Shown here: positions 1-6,910 of the stretch, in pieces
How the letters are laid out: each line of letters opens with the position of its first letter
Numbering within the stretch: position 1 is the stretch's first letter
Assembly (NCBI GenBank): GCA_937881255.1
Contig: CALGFH010000079.1
Span: 1-14,789 of the forward strand
Length of the DNA stretch: 14,789 bases
Reading direction: 5' to 3'
Source: an uncultured Actinomycetes bacterium
Lineage (GTDB): Bacteria; Actinomycetota; CALGFH01
Made by a program: the position numbers and the translations under genes
Notes under the pieces: generated by a model
What the model was told of the DNA's origin: nothing
The model's database searches: none
Seen by the model: the letters and a program-made list of their open reading frames with translations, nothing else

Positions 1-79
1 CGGTCGAGGCGACGAACATCACGCCGAGGACCACGGTCAGCCCGGCGTCGGCCAGCACCGCACGGTCGGGACGCGCCAT
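1..79 (-). CDS. N-terminus of a probable membrane protein (partial)
   Basis: An ATG on the minus strand at 77-79 opens a frame that runs off the left edge and encodes 26 residues beginning MARPDRAVLADAGL. After a short charged start it becomes hydrophobic (about residues 9-25), which looks like a first membrane segment or signal anchor. This style of start is common in actinobacterial two-component sensor kinases and other integral membrane proteins, but nothing beyond the hydrophobic segment is visible, so the family cannot be named. No strong Shine-Dalgarno site is evident upstream. The gene is divergent from the dehydrogenase at 214, so the 134-base gap probably holds both promoters. Confidence 0.4.
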   Translation of the reverse strand, partial: MARPDRAVLADAGLTVVLGVMFVAST

Positions 80-134
80 GGGCTCACGCTACCGGCAACC
101 GGCCCCCGGCGGCGTCGGCCGGCCGGACGACCCG

Positions 135-176
135 CCACCTACTCCAGAGGTGGTACGCCTCCGGCTTCCGTGGTAC
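135..176. promoter_or_regulatory. Inverted and direct repeats in a divergent intergenic region
   Basis: A perfect 6-base inverted repeat, CCACCT (135-140) and AGGTGG (148-153), is separated by 7 bases. The heptamer GTGGTAC occurs at 150-156 and again at 170-176, exactly 20 bases apart, about two helical turns. The region lies between divergent starts and about 40-80 bases upstream of the dehydrogenase start, where an operator would be expected. No convincing -35/-10 pair is seen. The regulatory role is inference. Confidence 0.3.
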
Positions 177-213
177 CCGACGGCTTCGACGGCACGCGAG
201 GGAGGATCTGGGA

Positions 214-1395
214 ATGAAGGCACTGACCTGGCAGGGCAAGCGGGACGTGCGGATCGAAGAGGTGCCCGACCCGAAGCTGGAGGAGCCGACCGACGCGATC
301 GTGCGCATCACCTCCACCGGCATCTGCGGCTCCGACCTGCACCTGTACGAGGTGCTGGGGCCGTTCCTGGACAAGGGGGACGTGCTCGGCCACGAGCCGA
401 TGGGCATCGTCGAGGAGGTCGGCGCCGAGGTCTCCCAGATCGCCCCCGGCGACCGGGTGGTGATGCCGTTCACGATCGCCTGCGGGCACTGCTGGATGTG
501 CGGCCAGGGCCTCCAGTCCCAGTGCGAGACCACCCAGGTCCGCGACCAGGGGATGGGAGCGGCGCTGTTCGGCTACACCAGGCTGTACGGGCAGGTGCCG
601 GGCGGGCAGGCCGAGTACCTGCGCGTCCCCCAGGCCCAGTACGGCCCGATCAAGGTGCCGCAGGGCCCGCCCGACGACCGCTTCGTGTACCTCTCCGACG
701 TCCTCCCCACCGCCTGGCAGGCGGTCGAGTACGCCAACGTCCCCAAGGGCGGCAGCGTGGTCGTGCTCGGCCTCGGGCCGATCGGCGACATGTCGTCCCG
801 GATCGCCCTGCACCGGGGCGCCGGCCGGGTCATCGGCGTCGACCTCGTCCCCGAGCGGCTGCAGCGGGCCCGCTCCCGCGGGGTCGAGGCCCTCGACCTG
901 AACAGCAAGGACGACCTGGTCGAGACCATCCGCGACCTGACCGACGGCCGCGGCCCGGACGCGGTGATCGACGCCGTCGGCATGGAGGCCCACGGGTCCC
1001 CGGTGGGCAAGCTGGCCCACCAGATGGCCTCGCTGCTCCCGGACGCGATCGCGGCCAAGATGATCGAGACGGCCGGCGTCGACCGCCTCAACGCCTTGCA
1101 CCTGGCCATCGAGCTGGTCCGCCGGGGCGGGACGATCTCGCTCGTCGGGGTCTACGGCGGCCAGGCCGACCCGCTGCCCATGCTCACCCTGTTCGACAAG
1201 CAGATCCAGCTGCGCATGGGTCAGGCCAACGTCCGCCGCTGGGTCGACGACATCCTCCCCCTGCTCACCGACGACGACCCCCTGGGCGTCGACACCTTCG
1301 CCACCCACCGCCTGCCCCTGGACGAGGGCCCCAGGGCGTACGAGACCTTCCAGAAGAAGCAGGACGGCGCCGTCAAGATCCTGCTCCAGCCCTAG
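214..1395 (+). CDS. Zinc-dependent alcohol dehydrogenase, formaldehyde-dehydrogenase-like
   Basis: Medium-chain dehydrogenase of 393 residues, the usual length for the formaldehyde dehydrogenase-like branch. It should oxidise an alcohol or hydroxymethyl adduct with NAD(P)+ in the cytoplasm. Visible features are: catalytic-zinc ligands C38 (GICGSDLH) and H60-E61 (GHEPMG); structural-zinc cysteines C90, C93, C96 and C104; the segment LSDVLPTAW around D163, similar to the formaldehyde dehydrogenase active-site region; and the Rossmann motif GLGPIG at 186-191, with D210 at the end of the second strand, suggesting NAD preference. The ATG start is preceded by GGGAGGA with good spacing. It leads an operon with a TSUP exporter and an AlkZ-like protein. 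The exact substrate cannot be read from sequence; glutathione or another thiol adduct, or a simple alcohol, are all possible. Confidence 0.93.
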   Translation: MKALTWQGKRDVRIEEVPDPKLEEPTDAIVRITSTGICGSDLHLYEVLGPFLDKGDVLGHEPMGIVEEVGAEVSQIAPGDRVVMPFTIACGHCWMCGQGLQSQCETTQVRDQGMGAALFGYTRLYGQVPGGQAEYLRVPQAQYGPIKVPQGPPDDRFVYLSDVLPTAWQAVEYANVPKGGSVVVLGLGPIGDMSSRIALHRGAGRVIGVDLVPERLQRARSRGVEALDLNSKDDLVETIRDLTDGRGPDAVIDAVGMEAHGSPVGKLAHQMASLLPDAIAAKMIETAGVDRLNALHLAIELVRRGGTISLVGVYGGQADPLPMLTLFDKQIQLRMGQANVRRWVDDILPLLTDDDPLGVDTFATHRLPLDEGPRAYETFQKKQDGAVKILLQP

Positions 1396-1410
1396 CCTAG
1401 AATTCCGTCG

Positions 1411-2181
1411 GTGGCCGCCGCCGACGTGATCCTTCTCCTGGTCGCCGGGGTCCTGGCCGGGGTCGCCGGCTCGGTCGCCGGCCTGGCCTCGCTGGTGTCG
1501 TACCCGGCCCTGCTGGCGGTCGGGCTGCCCGCGCTGACCGCGAACGTCACCAACACCGTGGCCCTGGTGCTGTACACGGTCGGGGCGGCCAGCTTCTCGC
1601 GCCAGGAGCTGGCCGGCCAGGCGGGCCGGCTGCGCCGGCTGGCCCTGGTCACGGTGGCCGGCGGGGCGGCCGGGGCGGCCCTGCTGCTGTCGACCCCGGC
1701 CGAGGTGTTCGAGCTGCTGGTGCCGCTGCTGATCGGCGGGGCCTCGCTGGTGCTGCTGCTCCAGCCGGGCATCACCCGGCTCGCCGGGGGCATGGTCGAC
1801 GAGCGCAGCCCGGTCCTGCTGGCCGGGGTGTTCGGCGTCGGCGTCTACGGCGGCTACTTCGGGGCGGCGGCCGGGGTGGTGCTGCTGGCCCTGCTGACGG
1901 TGTCGGTGGCCGAGCCGCTGGCCCGGCTGGTGGCCGCCCGCAACGTCGCCCTCGGGCTGGCCAACCTGGTCGCCGCGGCCGGCTTCGCCCTGTTCGGCCC
2001 CGTCCGCTGGGCGGCGGCGGCGCCGCTGGCCGCCGGGTTCCTGCTCGGCGGCGGGATCGGCCCCGGCCTGGTCCGCCGGCTCCCCGGCAACCGGCTCCGG
2101 GTGGCCATCGCCCTGCTCGGCCTCGGCCTGGCCGTCAAGCTCGGCTTCGACACCTTCGGCCAGTCCGGAGGCCCCGGGTAG
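1411..2181 (+). CDS. TSUP-family (TauE/SafE-type) membrane exporter
   Basis: A very hydrophobic protein of 256 residues with about eight membrane segments (roughly 5-27, 33-60, 75-95, 99-119, 133-165, 172-195, 200-220, 229-247). This matches the size and pattern of the TauE/SafE family, which moves sulfite, organosulfonates or other small anions across the cytoplasmic membrane. The two halves carry related glycine-rich segments (SVAGLASLVSYPALL near 21-35 and GVYGGYFGAAAGVVLLALL near 144-162), as expected from the internal duplication of this family. The GTG start lies 15 bases after the dehydrogenase stop without an obvious Shine-Dalgarno site, so translation is probably coupled. Substrate is unknown; a link to the dehydrogenase substrate is only suggested by operon position. 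Confidence 0.88.
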   Translation: MAAADVILLLVAGVLAGVAGSVAGLASLVSYPALLAVGLPALTANVTNTVALVLYTVGAASFSRQELAGQAGRLRRLALVTVAGGAAGAALLLSTPAEVFELLVPLLIGGASLVLLLQPGITRLAGGMVDERSPVLLAGVFGVGVYGGYFGAAAGVVLLALLTVSVAEPLARLVAARNVALGLANLVAAAGFALFGPVRWAAAAPLAAGFLLGGGIGPGLVRRLPGNRLRVAIALLGLGLAVKLGFDTFGQSGGPG

Positions 2182-2191
2182 ACTGCCGCCC

Positions 2192-3244
2192 GTGACCGAG
2201 CGCGTGCTCTCGACCCGCGAGCTCAACCGGGCCCTGCTGGCCCGCCAGCTCCTCCTCGAGCGTTCGGCCCTCCCGATTCCCGGGGCCCTGGAGCAGGTCG
2301 CCGGGCTCCAGGCCCAGTACGCCCCGTCGCCCTATGTCGGCCTCTGGTCGCGGCTGCGCGACTTCCGCCGCGACGACCTCACCCGGGCCCTGGAGGACCG
2401 GCGGGCGGTCCAGGCGACCCTGCTGCGGGTCACCATCCACATCGTCTCGGCGGCCGACTACCCGCCGTTCACCGAGGCGGTCCGGGCCGCCCGCCGGGAG
2501 TGGTGGACCAGGGCGGTCCGCCGGGAGCTGGAGGGGATCGACATCGAGGCGGCCGCCGCCCTGGTCCGCGACCGCCTGGCGCAGGGCCCGGCCCGCCAGG
2601 CCGAGCTGGCCGGGCTGCTGGCCGCTCACGGCTACCCCAAGGCGGTCTGGATCGGGGTCGGGCTCTGGGTCGACATGGTCCGGGTCCCGCCGTCCGGCAC
2701 CTGGGAGCGACGCCGGGCCGACCTGTACGGCCTGGCCAGCGACTGGCTCGGGCCCTGGCCGGTGGACGAGGCCGCGGCCCTCGAGCACCTGGCCCGCCGC
2801 TACCTGCAGGGGTTCGGGCCGGCGTCCCTCGGCGACCTGGGCAGCTGGGCCGGGCTGCCCCTGACCGGGCTGCGGCCGGTGCTGGAGCGGGTCGGGACCC
2901 GCCGGTTCCGCGACGAGCGGGGCGGGGAGCTGTTCGACCTGCCGGACGCCCCCCTGCCCGACCCGGGCACCCCGGCCCCGCCCCGCTTCCTGTCCACCTG
3001 GGACGCCAACCTGCTGGTCCACGCCCGGCGCACCCAGGTCCTGCCCGAGCGGCACCGCGAGCGCATCTTCCACGTGCGGGCCCCGCACTCGTTCCCGACC
3101 TTCCTGGTCGACGGGGCGGTGGCCGGGACCTGGCGCCACGAGCGGGGCGAGGTGCGGCTGGAGCCGTTCGAGCCGCTGGACCCGGCGGCCCGCCGGGAGC
3201 TGGAGGCCGAGGCCGAGGGCCTGGCCGCCTTCCACGACGGCTAG
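2192..3244 (+). CDS. AlkZ-like winged-helix DNA-binding protein (HTH_42 family)
   Basis: A 350-residue protein of the winged-helix family that includes the DNA glycosylase AlkZ (HTH_42, tandem winged helices). Recognisable family segments are LNRALLARQLLLER near the N-terminus, VAGLQAQYAPSPYVGLWSRL at 36-55, PPSGTWERRRADLYGL in the middle, and HARRTQVLPERHRERIF with APHSFPTFLVDGAVAGTW near the C-terminus. The Q40-A41-Q42 triplet fits the glutamine-x-glutamine motif used by AlkZ-type glycosylases, so base-excision activity on alkylated or crosslinked bases is plausible, though most family members are untested. It starts at GTG ten bases after the exporter stop, with no clear Shine-Dalgarno site, and ends the operon. 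Family assignment is firm; enzymatic role is inference. Confidence 0.85.
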   Translation: MTERVLSTRELNRALLARQLLLERSALPIPGALEQVAGLQAQYAPSPYVGLWSRLRDFRRDDLTRALEDRRAVQATLLRVTIHIVSAADYPPFTEAVRAARREWWTRAVRRELEGIDIEAAAALVRDRLAQGPARQAELAGLLAAHGYPKAVWIGVGLWVDMVRVPPSGTWERRRADLYGLASDWLGPWPVDEAAALEHLARRYLQGFGPASLGDLGSWAGLPLTGLRPVLERVGTRRFRDERGGELFDLPDAPLPDPGTPAPPRFLSTWDANLLVHARRTQVLPERHRERIFHVRAPHSFPTFLVDGAVAGTWRHERGEVRLEPFEPLDPAARRELEAEAEGLAAFHDG

Positions 3245-3251
3245 GGGCGGC

Positions 3252-3278
3252 GCCGGACCGGGGACGCGCAGGTCCGGC
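3252..3278 (+). terminator. Candidate terminator hairpin after the dehydrogenase operon
   Basis: A perfect 8-base inverted repeat, GCCGGACC (3252-3259) and GGTCCGGC (3271-3278), is separated by 11 bases and followed by a weak T-containing tail (ATTTGGTCGTT). It sits 8 bases after the stop codon of the last operon gene and just before the candidate promoter of the peptidase gene. The poor T-tract leaves efficiency uncertain, which is common for actinobacterial terminators. Confidence 0.5.
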
Positions 3279-3282
3279 CGAT

Positions 3283-3317
3283 TTGGTCGTTGCGACAGGG
3301 AGGCGATACGCTGTCGC
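3283..3317 (+). promoter_or_regulatory. Candidate promoter with overlapping palindrome for the M23 peptidase
   Basis: TTGGTC (3283-3288) and TACGCT (3307-3312) lie 18 bases apart, resembling a sigma-70-type -35/-10 pair. The -10 lies within a perfect 7-base inverted repeat, GCGACAG (3292-3298) and CTGTCGC (3311-3317), with a 12-base centre. A repressor site or transcript hairpin would fit. A second small hairpin, CCGTT (3346-3350) with AACGG (3356-3360), precedes the GGAAGG ribosome-binding stretch at 3359-3364. Confidence 0.35.
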
Positions 3318-3376
3318 TCCCCCCAATTTCATCACAGACCGCCATCCGTTCCCCCAACGGAAGGACGTTCCACCCG

Positions 3377-4396
3377 ATGCGCCGAATCGTCTTCGGCCTT
3401 GCTCTGCTTGGGCTGCTGCTGGCCGGCATCCCCGCGCTCCAGGCCGCGCCGCTGGACGACGCCCGCCGCCGCGAGCGCGCCCTCAAGGGCGAGCTCCAGC
3501 AGGCCACCGCCGAGCTCCAGGCCGCCGAGGCCGCCCTGGCCAGGGCCGAGGACCAGCTGGCGTACGACAAGGGCCAGCTCCAGGCGGCCGACCGCCAGCA
3601 GCGCGGGGCCAGGGCGGCCCTGGCCGGCCAGGCCGCGGCCATGTACCGCTCCGGCGGGCTGGCCTTCGCCGACGCCCTGCTCGACCAGGACCCGGCGCAG
3701 GTCCCCGGCCGGGTCGAGATGGCCACCGTGCTGGTGTCGCGCAACGCCCAGCTGATCGAGGACGCCCAGGTGACCGGGGACGCCTACCGGTCGGTCCTCG
3801 GCCGCGTGACCAGGGGCTACGAGCGGGCCAAGGAGCTGCACGACCAGGCCCGGGCGGCCGTGGCCAAGCTGGAGTCGGGACTGGAGGAGGCCCAGGCCGT
3901 CGAGGCCCGCCTGGTCCGGCTGGAGCAGCGCCGCAAGGCGGCCACCAAGGTCGCCCCGACCCCGCCCCCCAGTGGCGGCGGCGGGGGCGCGGTCAGCTCC
4001 TCGGGCAAGGCCTGCATCCTGGAGCGCCCCTACTCCTACGTCGACAGCTGGGGCGCGCCCCGCTCCGGCGGCCGCAGCCACCAGGGCACCGACGTGATGG
4101 CCCCCCACGGGGCCAGGGTGTTCGCCTTCGTCAACGGCGTGGTCAGCCGGGAGTCGACCAGCAGCAACGGCGGCATCCAGCTCTACCTGCAGGGCGACAA
4201 CGGGGTCGAGTACTTCTACGCCCACCTCTCCGGCTACGCCGTCTCCACCGGCGCCCGGGTCCGGGCCGGCCAGCTGATCGCCTACAACGGCCAGACCGGC
4301 AACGCCCAGTACACCGCCCCCCACGTCCACTTCGAGGTCCACATGAGCGGCGGGGCGGTCAACCCCTACCCCCACCTCAAGCCGGTCTGCGGCTGA
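3377..4396 (+). CDS. Secreted M23 (LytM-type) metallopeptidase with N-terminal coiled coil
   Basis: A 339-residue exported protein likely to cut peptidoglycan peptide bridges, or to regulate such enzymes, outside the membrane. The start at 3377 is preferred over an in-frame ATG 87 bases upstream because it places a classic signal peptide at the very N-terminus (MRRIVFGLALLGLLLAG, cleavage near residue 22). Residues about 25-190 are a long, alanine-, glutamate- and glutamine-rich coiled coil, as in EnvC/RipC-like divisome hydrolases. A proline/glycine linker (TPPPSGGGGG) follows. The C-terminal domain has the M23 set: H235 and D239 (HQGTD), H283 (YAHLS), H316 and H318 (HVHFE), so the zinc site appears complete. 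It has its own candidate promoter and ends only 3 bases from the convergent cyclase gene. Confidence 0.9.
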   Translation: MRRIVFGLALLGLLLAGIPALQAAPLDDARRRERALKGELQQATAELQAAEAALARAEDQLAYDKGQLQAADRQQRGARAALAGQAAAMYRSGGLAFADALLDQDPAQVPGRVEMATVLVSRNAQLIEDAQVTGDAYRSVLGRVTRGYERAKELHDQARAAVAKLESGLEEAQAVEARLVRLEQRRKAATKVAPTPPPSGGGGGAVSSSGKACILERPYSYVDSWGAPRSGGRSHQGTDVMAPHGARVFAFVNGVVSRESTSSNGGIQLYLQGDNGVEYFYAHLSGYAVSTGARVRAGQLIAYNGQTGNAQYTAPHVHFEVHMSGGAVNPYPHLKPVCG

Positions 4397-4399
4397 GGC

Positions 4400-5620
4400 T
4401 CAGGCCCGCCTGGCCTCCAGCACCCGGACCGGGGCGGTGAAGCCCTTGAGCCGGAGCTCGCCCAGGTCGGCGTAGGTGACGCCGCCGGGGGACGGCGCCT
4501 GGGCCACCGGGGCGGTGACCAGGACCTGGCCGGCCTGGGCGCGGGCGGCGACCCGGGAGGCCAGGTTGACCGTGCGGCCGAAGTAGTCGCCGCCCTGGAC
4601 GACCACCGGGCCGGCGGCCACGCCGACGTGGGCCGGGGGGAGCCCGGCCTCGGGGACCTGGCCGACCATGGCCAGGGCGGCCTCGACCGCGCCCGAAGGC
4701 TCGCGGAAGTACAGCATGACGCCGTCGCCGAGCCACTTCACCGGGGTCCCCCCGTGGGCCCGCGAGGAGCGCTCGACCAGCACGGCCAGGGTGCCGGCGA
4801 GCTCGGCGGCCGCCTGGTCGCCCCGCTCCTCGGTGAGCCGGGTGTAGCCGGCCAGGTCGAGGAAGCACATCGCCGGCAGCCGCTCCGGCCGGGCGATCGC
4901 CCCGGCCTCCTCGAGCGCGGCCTCGACGTTCAGCACCTGGTGCTCGACCCAGATCAGCTCCTGCTGGCGGCGGTAGATGCCCATCAGGGCCTGGTCGACC
5001 AGGGGCAGGAACTCGGCCGCCAGCTCCGAGGCCAGCTCCATGGCCCGGCGCTGGCCGAGCCCGGAGCGCAGCGCCGGCCCCTCGAACCGGGCCCGGTAGG
5101 ACTCGTTCTCGACCTGGGCGGCCAGGCGCAGGCCCTCCGCGTAGGCCCGGCCGACCCTGGTCATCCAGGCCCGGTCGAAGATCCCGCTGGAGAAGGCCAG
5201 CCGCACCAGCGGGACCACCTCCAGCTCGTCCTCGCGCATCGGCTCGTCCGGCGACAGCCAGGCGAACCCCATCGCCTCCAGGGCACCCCGCAGGTCGTCC
5301 AGGGGGACCCCGGTCTCGGCGCTCACCTGCCGGTAGGTCCGGCCCGAGGGGACCGCCCAGCGGGCGTACGGGGACGCCTCCATGAACGCGAACGACAGCC
5401 GGCCGGCCCGGATGGCCGCGGCGATCCCGTCCATCGGCAGCCCGGCCCGCTCGCAGGCCACGGCCAGGCGGAGCTTGTGGAGGTCGCGGAGGAGGAACGG
5501 GGCCGGCCCGTCCCGGGGGACCAGCACGCCGACCTCGACCATCCGGCCGATCTCGGCCTCGGGAACGCCGGCCAGCCGGGCCAGGCCGGCCGCGGTGAGC
5601 GCGTCCCCCTCAGCCTCCAT
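4400..5620 (-). CDS. MerR-type HTH / class III adenylate-guanylate cyclase fusion
   Basis: A 406-residue cytoplasmic protein. Residues about 8-70 resemble a MerR-type winged helix (LARLAGVPEAEIGRMVEVGV then RDLHKLRLAVACERAGL). Residues 80-240 form a helical middle region ending in a likely signalling helix. Residues about 248-406 are a class III nucleotide cyclase domain. All six canonical catalytic positions can be seen: metal ligands D255 (FLDLAGYT) and D299 (LGDG); base-selecting K295 and D345 (GGDYFG); and transition-state N352 and R356 (VNLASR). The K/D pair favours ATP and cAMP. The C-terminus (LRLKGFTAPVRVLEARR) is standard for the family. The ATG follows AGGA with 7-base spacing, inside a small hairpin. 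It is the last gene of the leftward cluster, 26 bases after the membrane protein. Whether the HTH still binds DNA is unknown. Confidence 0.9.
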   Translation of the reverse strand: MEAEGDALTAAGLARLAGVPEAEIGRMVEVGVLVPRDGPAPFLLRDLHKLRLAVACERAGLPMDGIAAAIRAGRLSFAFMEASPYARWAVPSGRTYRQVSAETGVPLDDLRGALEAMGFAWLSPDEPMREDELEVVPLVRLAFSSGIFDRAWMTRVGRAYAEGLRLAAQVENESYRARFEGPALRSGLGQRRAMELASELAAEFLPLVDQALMGIYRRQQELIWVEHQVLNVEAALEEAGAIARPERLPAMCFLDLAGYTRLTEERGDQAAAELAGTLAVLVERSSRAHGGTPVKWLGDGVMLYFREPSGAVEAALAMVGQVPEAGLPPAHVGVAAGPVVVQGGDYFGRTVNLASRVAARAQAGQVLVTAPVAQAPSPGGVTYADLGELRLKGFTAPVRVLEARRA

Positions 5621-5639
5621 GCCGCCATCCTACGGCGGC
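5621..5639 (-). promoter_or_regulatory. Hairpin with the cyclase ribosome-binding site in its loop
   Basis: In the leftward transcript the bases just before the cyclase ATG read GCCGCC-GUAGGAU-GGCGGC-AUG: a perfect 6-base GC stem with a 7-base loop that holds the AGGA Shine-Dalgarno core. The start codon follows the stem directly. Folding could hide or present the ribosome site; this is inference from base pairing alone. Confidence 0.45.
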
Positions 5640-5646
5640 GCCAGGG

Positions 5647-6900
5647 CTAGGAGACCAGGGTGGTGCGGGCGGCGTGGGGGGCGGCCGGCTCGCGGCCCTG
5701 GTCGTGCTGGCCGCGCAGGTGGAGGTCGAGGTCGAGGGCCTCGAGCAGGCCCAGCAGCTCGGCCGGCTGCCAGCCGCGGACGCCGGTGGCCCGCTCCACC
5801 ACCAGGGCCACCCGCCGCAGGGTCCAGTTGTCGGAGGCGAACCCGTGGGCCCGCGGCTGCTGCTGGAGGGCGCACTTGACCGCGTAGAGCTCGTCCGAGG
5901 AGAGCCGGCCCCCGGGCAGGACCAGGTCGGGGCCGCCGGCGATGGCGCCGTGGCCGGTCACCACCGGCTCGTCGGGCACCGCGACGAGCACGGTGGCCTC
6001 GCGCGGCCGGGCCTCGGCCCAGGCGTCGTCCCGGCGGTCGCGGCGGTCGCGGGCCGGGCGCCGGCGGCGGCCCACCGGGGGCAGCCAGCGGGCGGTGAGC
6101 CAGCCCAGGACGGCCCCGTAGACCCAGTGGCCGGCCATCCCCCCGGCCGCGGTCGCCGGAGTGAGGGCGAAGAAGTGCTGCTGGGCCACCGGCCAGAAGT
6201 AGAGGAGGACGACCAGGCCCGTGCAGACAGCTGAGCCGTAGGCGATGCCGAGCTTGACGCCCCGCCAGGGCAGCATGGCGAAGGCCAGGCCCATGCCGCC
6301 GCCGTTGCCAACGAACCGCCAGACGTAGCCCCAGTACCACTCGGCGTTGGGGTCGTTGAGGGCGAGCTGGCCGATGCTGGGGATGGGGTCGCCCCAGAGC
6401 CCGGCCAGCATCAGTCCGAGCCGCAGGATGTCGTAGACGCCGGTGGCGATCATGCCCGCGACCAGGCCGATCAGGGCCCGCTTGCCCCAGGCGGGGTAGC
6501 GCAGGCCGATCAGGAGCATGGCCGTGTAGGCCGGGATCACGGCGTAGTGGAACCCGTAGGGGAGCGGCACCGCCCCGGCGAGCGCGACCCCGAGCGAGGT
6601 GATGGCCGCGAACCCGAAGGCCAGGAAGAGGAATCGCGGGAACAGCGACGGGTTGGAGAGGAGCATCCGGATGGCGGCCAGCAGCTTGGCGTCCTCGGCG
6701 GCCGCCCGCCGGGCCGTCCGGCTGAGCGGCTTGGCCGGCGGCACCGGCGGCACCGGCGGCACCGGGGCCTCGCGCTCCCGCTGCCGTGGCCCGGCCTGCT
6801 GGGGGCGCTGGGCCTGCTGGGGCCGCTTGGGCTGCTGCGAGCGTTGGGGTCGTCCCGGCCCGGGGGCCGGCTGGCGGACCTCCAGCCTGGTGACGGTCAC
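5647..6900 (-). CDS. Polytopic membrane protein with C-terminal IS630-like winged helix
   Basis: A 417-residue protein of no family I can name. Residues 1-60 are a disordered, proline-, glutamine- and arginine-rich tail with RPQQA and VPP repeats. About six membrane segments follow (roughly 88-110, 117-135, 141-168, 198-211, 215-237, 255-272), with loops such as PLPYGFHYAVIPAYTAMLL and GNGGGMGLAFAMLPWRG. After a very basic stretch (278-290), residues about 332-398 (LSSDELYAVKCALQQQPRAH then GFASDNWTLRRVALVVER) closely resemble the winged-helix DNA-binding domain of IS630-type transposases (HTH_33-like, PRAHGF.T.LWTL..VA.VIE..TGV). No DDE catalytic domain is present. The GTG start is set by AAAGGAG ten bases upstream. 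It lies between the EAL and cyclase genes. A membrane-tethered DNA- or protein-binding regulator is possible; this is inference. Confidence 0.8.
   Translation of the reverse strand: MTVTRLEVRQPAPGPGRPQRSQQPKRPQQAQRPQQAGPRQREREAPVPPVPPVPPAKPLSRTARRAAAEDAKLLAAIRMLLSNPSLFPRFLFLAFGFAAITSLGVALAGAVPLPYGFHYAVIPAYTAMLLIGLRYPAWGKRALIGLVAGMIATGVYDILRLGLMLAGLWGDPIPSIGQLALNDPNAEWYWGYVWRFVGNGGGMGLAFAMLPWRGVKLGIAYGSAVCTGLVVLLYFWPVAQQHFFALTPATAAGGMAGHWVYGAVLGWLTARWLPPVGRRRRPARDRRDRRDDAWAEARPREATVLVAVPDEPVVTGHGAIAGGPDLVLPGGRLSSDELYAVKCALQQQPRAHGFASDNWTLRRVALVVERATGVRGWQPAELLGLLEALDLDLHLRGQHDQGREPAAPHAARTTLVS
6736..6762 (-). repeat. Three perfect 9-base repeats encoding VPP
   Basis: On the plus strand CGGCGGCAC occurs three times in a row; read leftward it encodes (Val-Pro-Pro)x3 at residues 47-55 of the membrane protein. 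In-frame 9-base units allow slippage without frameshift, so copy number may vary between strains. Confidence 0.85.
6793..6825 (-). repeat. Imperfect 18-base repeats encoding RPQQA
   Basis: Two neighbouring imperfect 18-base units encode RPQQAQ and RPQQAG at residues 26-37 in the disordered N-terminal tail of the membrane protein. A basic, glutamine-rich cytoplasmic tail could mediate protein or nucleic-acid contacts, but this is not shown. Confidence 0.65.
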
Positions 6901-6910
6901 GTTCGGTTCG

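Noticed and set aside
139..2226. A 695-codon minus-strand open frame across the dehydrogenase and exporter genes
   Set aside because: It is opposite two well-recognised genes and has the low-complexity G/Q/R/A/H-rich composition of antisense frames in high-GC DNA; no domain is visible.
3290..3376. Upstream in-frame ATG of the M23 peptidase
   Set aside because: It would put 29 polar residues before a perfect signal peptide and would start inside the candidate promoter palindrome.
2500..4440. A 646-codon plus-strand frame spanning the AlkZ-like and M23 genes
   Set aside because: It is an off-frame shadow: proline/arginine/glycine-rich, and it crosses a recognised stop, terminator and signal-peptide start in the true frames.
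5647..5910. An IS630 insertion or transposase remnant at the end of the membrane protein gene
   Set aside because: Only the winged-helix part is recognisable, in frame with the membrane domains. There is no DDE domain, no terminal inverted repeats and no flanking TA duplication that I could find.
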